Below, in pieces: positions 26,944-35,141 of a DNA stretch of 64,000 nucleotides. A program made the translations under genes and the position numbers. The DNA is from Mesonia phycicola (GTDB taxonomy: Bacteria > Bacteroidota > Bacteroidia > Flavobacteriales > Flavobacteriaceae): NCBI RefSeq assembly GCF_900141885.1, contig NZ_FQYY01000007.1:124001-188000 (forward strand), in the 5' to 3' direction. The first letter of the stretch is position 1. The number at the start of each line of letters is the position of its first letter. The notes under the pieces are model-generated. The model had not been told where the DNA came from. It was given only the letters and a program-made list of their open reading frames with translations, and did no database searches.

Positions 26944-26972
26944 AACCCAAAAGCTTTGTCTTTTGGGTTTTT
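26944..26972. terminator. Terminator after the DUF4293 gene
   Basis: AACCCAAAAG (26944-26953) pairs perfectly with CTTTTGGGTT (26960-26969), then T-run. It also lies downstream of the convergent phosphoesterase gene. Confidence 0.88.
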
Positions 26973-26983
26973 TAGTTTTTAAA

Positions 26984-27478
26984 TTATCGTTTACCTAATT
27001 CTATAACTTCTAAGTTGTCAATTTTTTTGCCATCAATAGTAAAGCGAAGCATGGTTCTTACTTGATGAAAACCGTGTTTGCCACAGGCGCCAGGGTTCAT
27101 GTGTAATAAACCTAGTTTTTTATCATTCATTACTTTTAAAATATGAGAATGACCGCTAATAAATAGTTGTGGAGGTTTTTGTTGAATTTCTTCCCGAATT
27201 GCTGGAGAATATCTTCCTGGGTAGCCACCAATATGAGTAATCACTACTTCAACTTCTTCACAATAAAAACGATTAACTAAAGGAAATTCTTTACGGGCTT
27301 TGTGATTATCTATATTACCAAAAACAGCTCTTAGTAAAGCTTTTTCTGCTAAAGCATCTGTTACTTTTAAAGAGCCAATATCTCCAGCGTGCCAAACTTC
27401 ATCAGCTTTTTCTGCGTAAGATAAAATTCGGTCATCAATATAGCTATGGTTGTCACTGAGAAGTAGTATTTTTTTCAA
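26984..27478 (-). CDS. YfcE/MJ0936-type metallophosphoesterase
   Basis: 164 aa. Calcineurin-like motifs of the YfcE/MJ0936 family are in order: LLLSDNHSY (in place of SDxHG), WHAGDIGS, FGNIDNH, THIGGYPG, SGHSHILK. These bind two metal ions and hydrolyse phosphodiesters in the cytoplasm. The natural substrate is not known. The start is TTG at 27476-27478, giving MKKILLLSD, and no ATG fits. Divergent from truA, which also starts with TTG. Confidence 0.9.
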   Translation of the reverse strand: MKKILLLSDNHSYIDDRILSYAEKADEVWHAGDIGSLKVTDALAEKALLRAVFGNIDNHKARKEFPLVNRFYCEEVEVVITHIGGYPGRYSPAIREEIQQKPPQLFISGHSHILKVMNDKKLGLLHMNPGACGKHGFHQVRTMLRFTIDGKKIDNLEVIELGKR

Positions 27479-27522
27479 AATGAATTAGAGGTGTTTTTAA
27501 GACTTAGAAAATTTTCTTTAAG

Positions 27523-27530
27523 TATCTTTG
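27523..27530 (+). promoter_or_regulatory. -7 box for truA
   Basis: TATCTTTG is an exact TAnnTTTG match, ending 22 bases before the TTG start of truA, which supports that start. No clear -33 TTG is seen at normal spacing. Confidence 0.55.
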
Positions 27531-27552
27531 CCGAGCAAAAATAAGAAAAACC

Positions 27553-28296
27553 TTGAGGTATTTTATAGATTTAGCTTATGATGGTAGTCTTTTTCACGGT
27601 TGGCAAATACAGCCCAACGCTATTTCTGTACAAGAAAATTTAGAAAAAGCCTTACGTGTTGCTTTTCAAAAAAAAATAAATGTGGTAGGTGCTGGTAGAA
27701 CAGACGCAGGTGTTCATGCCAAACAATTAATAGCACATTTTGATGTGGAGGCAAAAATTAATGCGCCTCAATTAAAGTTTAAGCTCAATACTTTATTACC
27801 TAAAGAAATTGCAATAAATGCAATTTACCAAGTACAAGACGAAACCCACGCTAGGTTTGATGCGGTTGCAAGAGAGTACAAATATTATGTAACTACGCAA
27901 AAAAATCCATTTGTGGAGGCTTATTCTTACTATGTAAAGAAAGAGATAGATCTAGATTTAATGAATGAAGCAGCAAAAATTTTACTTACACATAGAGATT
28001 TTAAATGTTTCTCTAAATCTAAAACAGATGTCTACACTTATAATTGTGATATTGTATTTGCAGAATGGATTAAGCAAGAAGATTTGTTAGTTTTCACTAT
28101 AAAAGCAGACAGATTTTTAAGAAATATGGTACGAGCAATTGTAGGTACACTTATAGAGGTTGGTTTGCATAAGTTGAGTATAGAAGATTTTGAAAATGTT
28201 ATTGTTTCTAGAAATAGAAGTAACGCAGGGAAGTCTGTAGATGCTAAAGGCTTATTTTTAACAAAAGTAGAATATCCTAAAACGGTTTTAATTTAA
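27553..28296 (+). CDS. truA: tRNA pseudouridine(38-40) synthase
   Basis: 247 aa. It opens RYFIDLAYDGSLFHGWQIQPN, with the TruA active-site motif GAGRTDAGVHA (catalytic Asp51), AREYKYY and RFLRNMVRAIVGTL. It isomerises uridines 38-40 in the anticodon arm of many tRNAs in the cytoplasm. The start is TTG at 27553, as there is no in-frame ATG upstream before a stop and the promoter box lies just ahead. The ABC exporter follows 4 bases later, so the two form an operon. Confidence 0.96.
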   Translation: MRYFIDLAYDGSLFHGWQIQPNAISVQENLEKALRVAFQKKINVVGAGRTDAGVHAKQLIAHFDVEAKINAPQLKFKLNTLLPKEIAINAIYQVQDETHARFDAVAREYKYYVTTQKNPFVEAYSYYVKKEIDLDLMNEAAKILLTHRDFKCFSKSKTDVYTYNCDIVFAEWIKQEDLLVFTIKADRFLRNMVRAIVGTLIEVGLHKLSIEDFENVIVSRNRSNAGKSVDAKGLFLTKVEYPKTVLI

Positions 28297-28300
28297 TTAT

Positions 28301-30064
28301 ATGGCAGGTAAAAGTGGTAATGCATTTGATGTTGATTTGTTTAAACGCTTATTAAGGTATACCAATCCATATAAGTTGACTTTTTATTATGTAGCTGTGG
28401 CAGCTATATTATTGTCTTTCTTTTCTGTGGCAAGACCATATCTTACTAAATTTGCCATAGATGATAGCATAGTACCAAAAGATGGAGATAATTTAATCTT
28501 CTACATTACTCTTATGGTAATTGCATTGGTGTTAGAGGTAGTGTGTCAATTCAGTTTTATATTTTTTGCTAACTGGTTAGGGCAACAAGTAGTGAGAGAT
28601 ATAAGAGTTAAGCTGTTTGAACATATGCTTAACTTTAAAAAACAATATTATGATAAATCTGCCGTAGGAAGATTAGTTACTAGAGCTGTAAGTGACATAG
28701 AAACCATAGCTAGTATTTTTAGCCAAGGTTTATTCATGATTATAAGTGATTTACTTAAAATGTTAGTAATATTAGGAGTAATGCTAAGTATGAGTTGGCG
28801 TTTAACTCTATTAGTATTTATAGTCTTACCTTTTATATTGTATGCTACAAGAGTTTTTCAGAAAAAAATGAAAGTAGCTTTTGAAGAAGTAAGAACACAA
28901 GTTTCTAATTTGAATTCTTTTGTACAAGAGAGAATTACGGGAATGAAAATTGTTCAGATTTTTGGTAGAGAAGAAACAGAATACGAGCGTTTTAAAGATA
29001 TAAATAATAAGCATAGAAATGCTTGGGTAAAAACGGTTTGGTACAATTCTATATTTTTTCCAATTGCAGAAATATCAGCATCAATAACTGTAGGACTTAT
29101 AGCTTGGTACGGAGGTTTAAAAGTGGTTGAAAGTGATACTCTATCATTAGGAGTAATTATTATGTTTATTCAATTGGTGCAAATGTTGTTTAGACCTTTA
29201 ACGCATATAGCCGATAAATTTAATACCCTACAAATGGGTATGGTTGCTGCCAATCGTGTATTTGAAATTATAGATACGCAATCTACTATAGAGAATAACG
29301 GAACTAAAATAGCCAAAAATCTTATAGGAGATATAGAATTTAAAGATGTACGTTTTAGTTATATAAAAAATGAAGAGGTACTTAAAGGTATTTCTTTTAA
29401 AGTAAATGCAGGAGAAACTATTGCTATTGTGGGAGCTACAGGTGCAGGTAAAAGTACTATTATTAATTTACTGAGTAGGTTTTATGAAATTGATAGTGGT
29501 GAAATTTCTGTAGATAATACTAATATTAAAGATTTTACTCTTAAATCACTTCGAAATGAAATAGCGGTAGTTTTACAAGATGTATTTTTATTTGCAGATA
29601 CAATTATGAGTAATATTACGCTCGATAATAAAAATATTACGGAGGCAGAAGTTATTATGGCAGCCAAACAAATTGGGGTGCATAAGTTTATAGAGACACT
29701 GCCAGACGGTTATTACTACAATGTAAAAGAAAGAGGGGCAATGCTTTCTTCTGGGCAAAGGCAGTTAATTGCATTTTTAAGAGCTTGTGTTAGTAATCCT
29801 AGTATTTTGGTGTTAGATGAAGCTACATCTTCTGTAGATAGCTATAGTGAACAACTTATACAAGAAGCAACAGAAAATATTACTAAAGGAAGAACTTCTA
29901 TAGTAATAGCACATCGTTTAGCAACTGTAAAAAAAGCAGACAAGATTATAGTGATGGATGCTGGTGAAATTGTAGAAATTGGTAGTCACCAAGAGTTACT
30001 TCAGCAAGAAAATGGGTATTATAGAAATCTTTACGAAGTACAATTTATACAAGAAGAAGTTTAG
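28301..30064 (+). CDS. MsbA-like ABC exporter (fused membrane and ATPase domains)
   Basis: 587 aa half-transporter. Six membrane helices (about 1-310, opening LLRYTNPYKLTFYY) are followed by an ATPase with Walker A GATGAGKST (378-386), Q-loop VLQDVFLF, signature LSSGQRQL, Walker B ILVLDEATSS and the switch His in AHRLATV. It works as a dimer in the inner membrane. Lipid flippase or drug exporter cannot be told apart by sequence. It lies 4 bases downstream of truA, an arrangement I believe is common in Flavobacteriia. Confidence 0.93.
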   Translation: MAGKSGNAFDVDLFKRLLRYTNPYKLTFYYVAVAAILLSFFSVARPYLTKFAIDDSIVPKDGDNLIFYITLMVIALVLEVVCQFSFIFFANWLGQQVVRDIRVKLFEHMLNFKKQYYDKSAVGRLVTRAVSDIETIASIFSQGLFMIISDLLKMLVILGVMLSMSWRLTLLVFIVLPFILYATRVFQKKMKVAFEEVRTQVSNLNSFVQERITGMKIVQIFGREETEYERFKDINNKHRNAWVKTVWYNSIFFPIAEISASITVGLIAWYGGLKVVESDTLSLGVIIMFIQLVQMLFRPLTHIADKFNTLQMGMVAANRVFEIIDTQSTIENNGTKIAKNLIGDIEFKDVRFSYIKNEEVLKGISFKVNAGETIAIVGATGAGKSTIINLLSRFYEIDSGEISVDNTNIKDFTLKSLRNEIAVVLQDVFLFADTIMSNITLDNKNITEAEVIMAAKQIGVHKFIETLPDGYYYNVKERGAMLSSGQRQLIAFLRACVSNPSILVLDEATSSVDSYSEQLIQEATENITKGRTSIVIAHRLATVKKADKIIVMDAGEIVEIGSHQELLQQENGYYRNLYEVQFIQEEV

Positions 30065-30136
30065 TTTTTTAAGGTTTTTTGTTGGATATATATCCGTAAT
30101 ATTGTTTAGGTAATACTAACTGAAAACTTTTAAATT

Positions 30137-30748
30137 TTGAAGAAATTTATGCTGAGAAGTATTACGGCAATGTTTATTGCGGTAATATTTTATTCTTGTC
30201 AATCTGTATTTCGGCTTTATACTGGTGTTAAAAATAAAATTGTAATATATCAGACTAACGAAGAACGTCAAGCTTATTATGCATCATTTATTTCTGCGGT
30301 TAATGAGGCTAATGTTAAAGTTTATACGTTAAAAGATAAAGAATTAGATAGTATTATTGGTACGATAAATACTTTAGCTAAAAATATGCCTTTAATGTAT
30401 TTAAAAAATACAGAAACTCAATCTTTATATAGATTGAGTTGTTATGAAGATATTACTTATGATATTGAAAATATTATAAATGATAAATATAGCTGGGATT
30501 ATTTGGACAAGGACAGTATCTCAAACCAATATTTAAATCAACAAAAATATATTAATAAAAATTTTGAGGTTTCTTTTGATAATGAATCTAAGCAAGACAG
30601 CGTTGCAAAATGGGATGTTTTATACGTTGGAGGTTCGTTTCTAGGCAAAAAACTGAGAAAACGTAGTTTGCCAGCTTTTAAGATTGAAGGCTTAAGAAAT
30701 GTGTCAATTGTAGATTTAAGTGTTAATAAAAACACTTCTTCAGAATAA
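30137..30748 (+). CDS. Hypothetical lipoprotein
   Basis: 203 aa from TTG at 30137 (MKKFMLRS) or 199 aa from ATG at 30149. The MKKF opening is typical of lipoproteins here, but both starts work. Lipobox IFYSC gives a lipidated Cys21 (TTG numbering). The mature part is Lys/Asp/Asn-rich with no domain I recognise; it includes YQTNEERQAYYASFISAVNEAN and a C-terminal WDVLYVGGSFLGKK. It stands alone after the ABC exporter, is convergent with the DUF3667 gene, and no terminator is visible between them (30749-30792). Confidence 0.72.
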   Translation: MKKFMLRSITAMFIAVIFYSCQSVFRLYTGVKNKIVIYQTNEERQAYYASFISAVNEANVKVYTLKDKELDSIIGTINTLAKNMPLMYLKNTETQSLYRLSCYEDITYDIENIINDKYSWDYLDKDSISNQYLNQQKYINKNFEVSFDNESKQDSVAKWDVLYVGGSFLGKKLRKRSLPAFKIEGLRNVSIVDLSVNKNTSSE

Positions 30749-30792
30749 TAAATCACTTCAAATTTGCACTTAATTTGTTTTCTAATTTTTCA

Positions 30793-31548
30793 TTAAATTA
30801 AATTTTCAAAAGCGCCAGATTGGTAAAGGTACCAAGCATAAAGAGATGTAGTTATTATAAATGTCACGGTTAAAATTATTAAAAAGACAAAAACACTTAA
30901 CAATGTCTCTTTTAAATTAATACCGTAAAGTTTTTTATAGGTAATGCTGGTATAAATAATAAGTAAGACATTTAAAATATTTCCGAAAATATAGAAATTG
31001 AAACCTAATGAGCTTGATAAAATAGTAAGCAGCGTAGAAGTAATTGTAAATTGAGCTACTATGTAAGCTATTATTGCCAAATGCTCAATGTAATTGAATT
31101 TTTTCTGACGAAAGAACGAGACTTTTGCCAAAAATGCACTAACCGGAATATTTAAGAAAAATAAAAAGGTTTGGTAATCTAAAAGCCAATCCATCTGAAT
31201 TGGGTTGTATTCATTCCCTTGAATTTTCGATATATCTAAAGTCTCAGGATAAAAGTTTTTTAGTATAAAAACCTGAAAACCTGCAAGTGTTATAGCAACA
31301 GCAACATAGCTCACTACATTTAAATATTTTTTTCGAACACCATTTAGGTAATCACCAATTACTATATGAGGAGCGGTGAATAAATGGATAAAGGTTTTTA
31401 AAAAAGTATTATCATAATTAAGAAAAATGGTGCTAAATTCTTCCCAAGCATGCTTAAAGCTCAGTCGTTCATTAATCACTTTTGCGCCACAATCATAGCA
31501 AAAGTTGTCGGTGTTTTTTAGCGAAACTTGGCAATTTTTGCAATTCAT
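30793..31548 (-). CDS. DUF3667-family membrane protein with zinc ribbon
   Basis: 251 aa. The N-terminal zinc ribbon has paired Cys (CKNCQVSLKNTDNFCYDCG, four Cys), then KHAWEEFSTIFLNYDNTFLKTFIHLFTAPH, typical of DUF3667, then about five membrane helices. It begins one base after the cdaA stop on the same strand, so it is the third gene of a folP-cdaA-DUF3667 unit. Its function is unknown. The position suggests, but does not prove, a link to c-di-AMP or the envelope. Confidence 0.82.
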   Translation of the reverse strand: MNCKNCQVSLKNTDNFCYDCGAKVINERLSFKHAWEEFSTIFLNYDNTFLKTFIHLFTAPHIVIGDYLNGVRKKYLNVVSYVAVAITLAGFQVFILKNFYPETLDISKIQGNEYNPIQMDWLLDYQTFLFFLNIPVSAFLAKVSFFRQKKFNYIEHLAIIAYIVAQFTITSTLLTILSSSLGFNFYIFGNILNVLLIIYTSITYKKLYGINLKETLLSVFVFLIILTVTFIITTSLYAWYLYQSGAFENLI

Positions 31549-31549
31549 T

Positions 31550-32335
31550 TTACTTTAAATCTGCGTTTAATTTGTTTTCAAGGTCTTTGTAAGAGTCAAA
31601 AATTTCAAAAGATCCGTTTTTAATATAAGATGTTTGTCCGGTCTCTTCACTAACCACCAAGGCAAGAGCATCTGTTTTTTCTGTAATACCAACCGCAGCA
31701 CGGTGACGCAAACCAAAACGTAACGGGATACTTCTATCGTTAGAAACGGGTAAAATCACTCGAGTTGCCGTTATTTTATTATCTTCAATTACCATTGCAC
31801 CATCGTGAAGGGTGCTATTTTTATAAAAAATAGATTCTATAATAGGAGAGTTAATTTCAATATCCATTGCATCTCCAGAAGTTTTTATAAATTCTAATTG
31901 AGTATTTCTCTTAATAACAATTAAAGCCCCGGTATTGGTTTTGCCCATGCTTTCACAGGCATTTACAATAGCAGAAATATTGGTAGATATTTCACGGTTA
32001 TCATCATTCATAAATTTTAGTTGTCGTAAAAAATTACGTTTATTACCAAAATTAGTAGAGCCAACCATTAGTAGAAATTTTCTTATCTCTTGCTGAAAAA
32101 CTACAATTAAAGCAAACATTCCGGCTCCAATAAATTGACCCAAAATACTACTTAACATTTCCATTTGCAGTAATTGGGTAAACTTCCACGCTAAATAAAC
32201 AATAACAATACCTATAAATATATTGATTGCCGCACTACCTTTTACGAGTTTATAAACGTAATAAAGTAAGACTGCAACCAGTAAAATGTCTATAACATCT
32301 AAAATACGTAGGTGTAGAAAATCGAGTGAATCCAA
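31550..32335 (-). CDS. cdaA: Diadenylate cyclase CdaA (c-di-AMP synthase)
   Basis: 261 aa. Three N-terminal membrane helices (about 12-85) precede the DAC domain with the catalytic DGA motif (LHDGAMVI, 178-180) and RHR motif (LRFGLRHRAAVG, 210-212). It condenses two ATP into c-di-AMP at the inner membrane, controlling osmolyte and wall balance. The start is TTG at 32333-32335 (MDSLDFLHLR), with no in-frame ATG fitting the family N-terminus. It follows folP by 28 bases. There is no glmM or CdaR homologue beside it, unlike in Firmicutes. Confidence 0.95.
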   Translation of the reverse strand: MDSLDFLHLRILDVIDILLVAVLLYYVYKLVKGSAAINIFIGIVIVYLAWKFTQLLQMEMLSSILGQFIGAGMFALIVVFQQEIRKFLLMVGSTNFGNKRNFLRQLKFMNDDNREISTNISAIVNACESMGKTNTGALIVIKRNTQLEFIKTSGDAMDIEINSPIIESIFYKNSTLHDGAMVIEDNKITATRVILPVSNDRSIPLRFGLRHRAAVGITEKTDALALVVSEETGQTSYIKNGSFEIFDSYKDLENKLNADLK

Positions 32336-32363
32336 AAGTCTCTTTTTTGTAAATGTACTAAAA

Positions 32364-33188
32364 TTACTTTTTAAGTTGTTGGTGTAGCTTCACACATTCT
32401 ACCGCTTCTTTTACATCGTGTACTCTTAAAATTTTAGCTCCTGCCATTAAGGAGACGGTATTAAGAAATGTTGTGCCGTTTAAAGCTTCTTCTGGGAGAA
32501 CGTTTAGAGTTTTGTAAATCATAGATTTTCTAGAAACGCCTACTAGAAGAGGTAGATCTAGATGTTTAAAAACTTCTAGATTATTCATTAATTCAAAATT
32601 TTGAGTAGTGTCTTTTGCAAAACCAAAGCCAGGATCTAAAATAATATCACTTACCCCTAAAATTCTTAATTGATTTATTTTTTCTGAAAAATAAAAAACA
32701 ATCTCTTGTATTAAATTTTTGTAGATATTCTCTGTTTTCATCGTTTGTGGTGTTCCCTTCATATGCATTAAAATATAAGGAACTTGAAGTTTTGCAATGG
32801 TGGTAAACATGTTTTTATCTAAACTTCCACCAGAAATATCGTTAATTATGCTTGCGCCAGCTTGCACAGTTTCTTGTGCTACTTTGCTTCTAAAAGTATC
32901 TATAGAAAGTAAAATTTCAGGAAATTCTTTTACCAATAACTTGATGATTGGAGTAATTCGGTTTAACTCTTCATCTTCAGAAATATGTTTAGCGCCAGGT
33001 CTAGAGCTGTATGCGCCAACGTCTATAAAAGTAGCTCCGTCATTCAGCATTTTTTCAACCTGAGATAGTATTTGTTTTTCGTTTTTGTATTTTCCGCCAT
33101 CAAAAAATGAATCGGGAGTTATGTTTAAAATCCCCATTACTTTTGGGGTACGAAGGTCTATAAGCTGGCCTTTACAGTTGAGGTTCAT
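32364..33188 (-). CDS. folP: Dihydropteroate synthase
   Basis: 274 aa from the ATG at 33186-33188. A TTG one codon upstream is possible but unnecessary. Signatures are MGILNITPDSFFDGG (pterin and PABA site), VDVGAYSSRPGA, LSIDTFRS, INDISGG, DPGFGFAKD and VGVSRKS. It joins PABA to dihydropterin pyrophosphate in folate synthesis, in the cytoplasm. First gene of the folP-cdaA-DUF3667 unit, divergent from DUF1599. folE and folA are elsewhere in this window. Confidence 0.97.
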   Translation of the reverse strand: MNLNCKGQLIDLRTPKVMGILNITPDSFFDGGKYKNEKQILSQVEKMLNDGATFIDVGAYSSRPGAKHISEDEELNRITPIIKLLVKEFPEILLSIDTFRSKVAQETVQAGASIINDISGGSLDKNMFTTIAKLQVPYILMHMKGTPQTMKTENIYKNLIQEIVFYFSEKINQLRILGVSDIILDPGFGFAKDTTQNFELMNNLEVFKHLDLPLLVGVSRKSMIYKTLNVLPEEALNGTTFLNTVSLMAGAKILRVHDVKEAVECVKLHQQLKK

Positions 33189-33256
33189 CAAAAAAATGAA
33201 TTTAATTGGTGTAACTTAAAATTTTCTCCGAAATTTACACAAAATACAGCGTTTTT

Positions 33257-33793
33257 ATGCAAAATACCTCTATGCAATACGATGCAATTATTGAAAAGTG
33301 TCGTGATTTGTTTTTAAAGAAGATGAAAGATTATGGTTGTGCTTGGCGAATTTTGCGCTTACCATCTCTAACAGATCAAATTTTTATCAAAGCACAACGT
33401 ATAAGAGGTTTGCAAGAAAATGCTGAGCGTAAAGTAGATGAAGGGGAAGTGCCCGAGTTTATTGGGGTTATTAATTACTCGATTATGGCTCTAATTCAGC
33501 TAGAAAAAGGAGTAGTAGAGCAACCTGATTTAAGCGAAGAAGAAGCTACAATGCTTTATGATAAAATGGTAGTAGAAACCAAACAACTCATGGAGAATAA
33601 AAACCATGATTATGGAGAAGCTTGGAGAGATATGCGCGTAAGTTCTTTAACCGATTTAATTTTGCAAAAGTTACTTCGCGTAAAACAAATTGAAGATAAT
33701 AAAGGGAAAACCATAGTAAGTGAAGGTATCGATGCTAATTATCAAGACATGATTAATTACTCGATTTTTGCGCTTATTTTATTAGAGAACTAA
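33257..33793 (+). CDS. DUF1599-family protein with internal duplication
   Basis: 178 aa built from two similar halves. Residues about 6-80 (CRDLFLKKMKDYGCAWRILRL, then INYSIMALIQLE) match about 95-178 (TKQLMENKNHDYGEAWRDMRV, then INYSIFALILLE). Each half keeps DYGxAWRxxRxxSLTD. This is the DUF1599 family of Bacteroidota, helical and possibly related to MazG-like nucleotide hydrolases, although I do not see a clear EExxE metal motif. It is divergent from folP, a setting common in the phylum. It could act on nucleotides or pterins, but this is not shown. Confidence 0.85.
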   Translation: MQNTSMQYDAIIEKCRDLFLKKMKDYGCAWRILRLPSLTDQIFIKAQRIRGLQENAERKVDEGEVPEFIGVINYSIMALIQLEKGVVEQPDLSEEEATMLYDKMVVETKQLMENKNHDYGEAWRDMRVSSLTDLILQKLLRVKQIEDNKGKTIVSEGIDANYQDMINYSIFALILLEN

Positions 33794-33794
33794 T

Positions 33795-33875
33795 TGTTAC
33801 CCTGAACTTGATTTAGGGGCGCATTCAGTTAGGAATATATAATATATGAGATTTCGATTTAAATCCGGAATAACA
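33795..33875. repeat. Degenerate palindromic intergenic repeat
   Basis: About 81 bases with inverted ends: TGTTACCCTGAACTTGAT at the left and, at the right, GGAATAACA, whose complement begins TGTTATTCC. The inner part includes GAGATTTCGATTTAAATCC. It resembles, in my memory, the short palindromic repeats that flavobacterial genomes carry between genes. It lies between DUF1599 and the DoxX-type gene and is decayed. Confidence 0.5.
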
Positions 33876-33923
33876 ATAACGAACTAGATAAGAATCTATA
33901 ATTAAGATAGCACAATTTAAAAG

Positions 33924-34892
33924 ATGAAAGTATTAGTAGGTATTGCAAGAATATTTGTAGGTATATTTTTTATTATAAGTGGATTTATAAAGATGAATGA
34001 CCCTGTTGGTTTTTCTTATAAACTACAAGAATATTTTGGTGAAGATGTATTAAACTTACCCTTCTTACAACCTTTTGCTTTAGGGATCGCTGTTTTTGTA
34101 GTGATCTATGAGTTGCTTTTAGGAGTGATGTTGATACTAGGATACCGTAAAAAGTTTACCATGTGGAGTTTATTATTAATGATTGTTTTCTTCACCTTTC
34201 TTACCTTTTATTCAGCTTACTTTAATAAAGTGACAGATTGTGGTTGTTTTGGTGATGCGCTACCATTAACACCTTGGCAATCTTTCTGGAAAGATGTTGT
34301 TTTATTAGTACTTATTTTATTGATTTTTATAAAAGGGAAATTTTTTAAACCTCTCTTTGAGCCAGCAACTTCTCATAAATGGATAGTGTTTCTGGTATTT
34401 ATAGCTTGTTTAGGTTTTACTTACCACGTTTTAATGCATTTACCAGCTATAGACTTTAGAGCTTATAAAGAAGGTACGGTTATAAGAGAAGGAATGAAGC
34501 CTAAGAAAGGAGAAGTTATTCCGCCAATACACGATTTTGGTTTTTATAGTAGAGAAGGAGATGCTACAGAAGAAATTTTAAATGCAGATAAAGTTTTACT
34601 AGTAGTAGCTTATAATTTATCAAAATCTGAAAATCAAGGTTGGTCTAACATTAAAATAGCAGTAAAAAAAGCGCAAGAAAAAGGTTACCGTGTAGTGGGA
34701 CTATCTGCTTCCGGACCTCAAGAAACCAATCAAGTAAAAGAAACTTACGGGTTTGATTTTCCTTTTTACTTTACAGATGAAACAGCTATTAAAACTATCG
34801 TACGTTCTAACCCAGGATTGGTAACTATAGAAAAAGGAGTAATTATCCAAAAGGTGCATTATAATGATGCAGACGATTTAGAGTTGAAATAA
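33924..34892 (+). CDS. DoxX/MauE-type membrane protein with thioredoxin-like C-terminus
   Basis: 322 aa. Four N-terminal membrane helices (about 5-150) have DoxX/MauE features (ARIFVGIFFIISGFIKMNDPVG; the Cys pair in TDCGCFGDALPL). A further helix spans about 155-175. The C-terminal part (about 210-322) reads like a thioredoxin/AhpC fold (VLLVVAYNLSKSE, then GYRVVGLSAS, then NPGLVTIEKGVI) but lacks CxxC. Such proteins are thought to handle redox or thiol chemistry in the envelope. The gene lies in the DUF1599-to-tpiA segment, and a 74-aa membrane protein follows 19 bases later. Confidence 0.82.
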   Translation: MKVLVGIARIFVGIFFIISGFIKMNDPVGFSYKLQEYFGEDVLNLPFLQPFALGIAVFVVIYELLLGVMLILGYRKKFTMWSLLLMIVFFTFLTFYSAYFNKVTDCGCFGDALPLTPWQSFWKDVVLLVLILLIFIKGKFFKPLFEPATSHKWIVFLVFIACLGFTYHVLMHLPAIDFRAYKEGTVIREGMKPKKGEVIPPIHDFGFYSREGDATEEILNADKVLLVVAYNLSKSENQGWSNIKIAVKKAQEKGYRVVGLSASGPQETNQVKETYGFDFPFYFTDETAIKTIVRSNPGLVTIEKGVIIQKVHYNDADDLELK

Positions 34893-34911
34893 TTAAAGTA
34901 GAAATATTAAG

Positions 34912-35136
34912 ATGAAAAAAGCACTTCCGTATATTTATCATATTCTCTGCTCTATAGCGGTAATGTTATTATTGCTATTTGTATGTATTTATGTTTTAAA
35001 AATAGAATTGAAAACCTGGCACTACGCAATATTGGGAGGGTTAATGACTCTAATTGTTCCAAAATTTAAAAATATAGAAACACAGTCTGGTACAAAGCTG
35101 CAAGTAATATGGAGATTTAATTCATTAAGAAAATAA
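34912..35136 (+). CDS. Small two-helix membrane protein, unknown
   Basis: 74 aa: a hydrophobic helix (about 8-28, ILCSIAVMLLLLFVCIYVL), a second weaker segment (HYAILGGLMTLIVPKF) and a basic C-terminus. It has no known domain. It is packed between the DoxX-type gene (19 bases) and the permease (5 bases), all on the same strand, which favours a real gene in an operon. Confidence 0.6.
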   Translation: MKKALPYIYHILCSIAVMLLLLFVCIYVLKIELKTWHYAILGGLMTLIVPKFKNIETQSGTKLQVIWRFNSLRK

Positions 35137-35141
35137 CCTAT

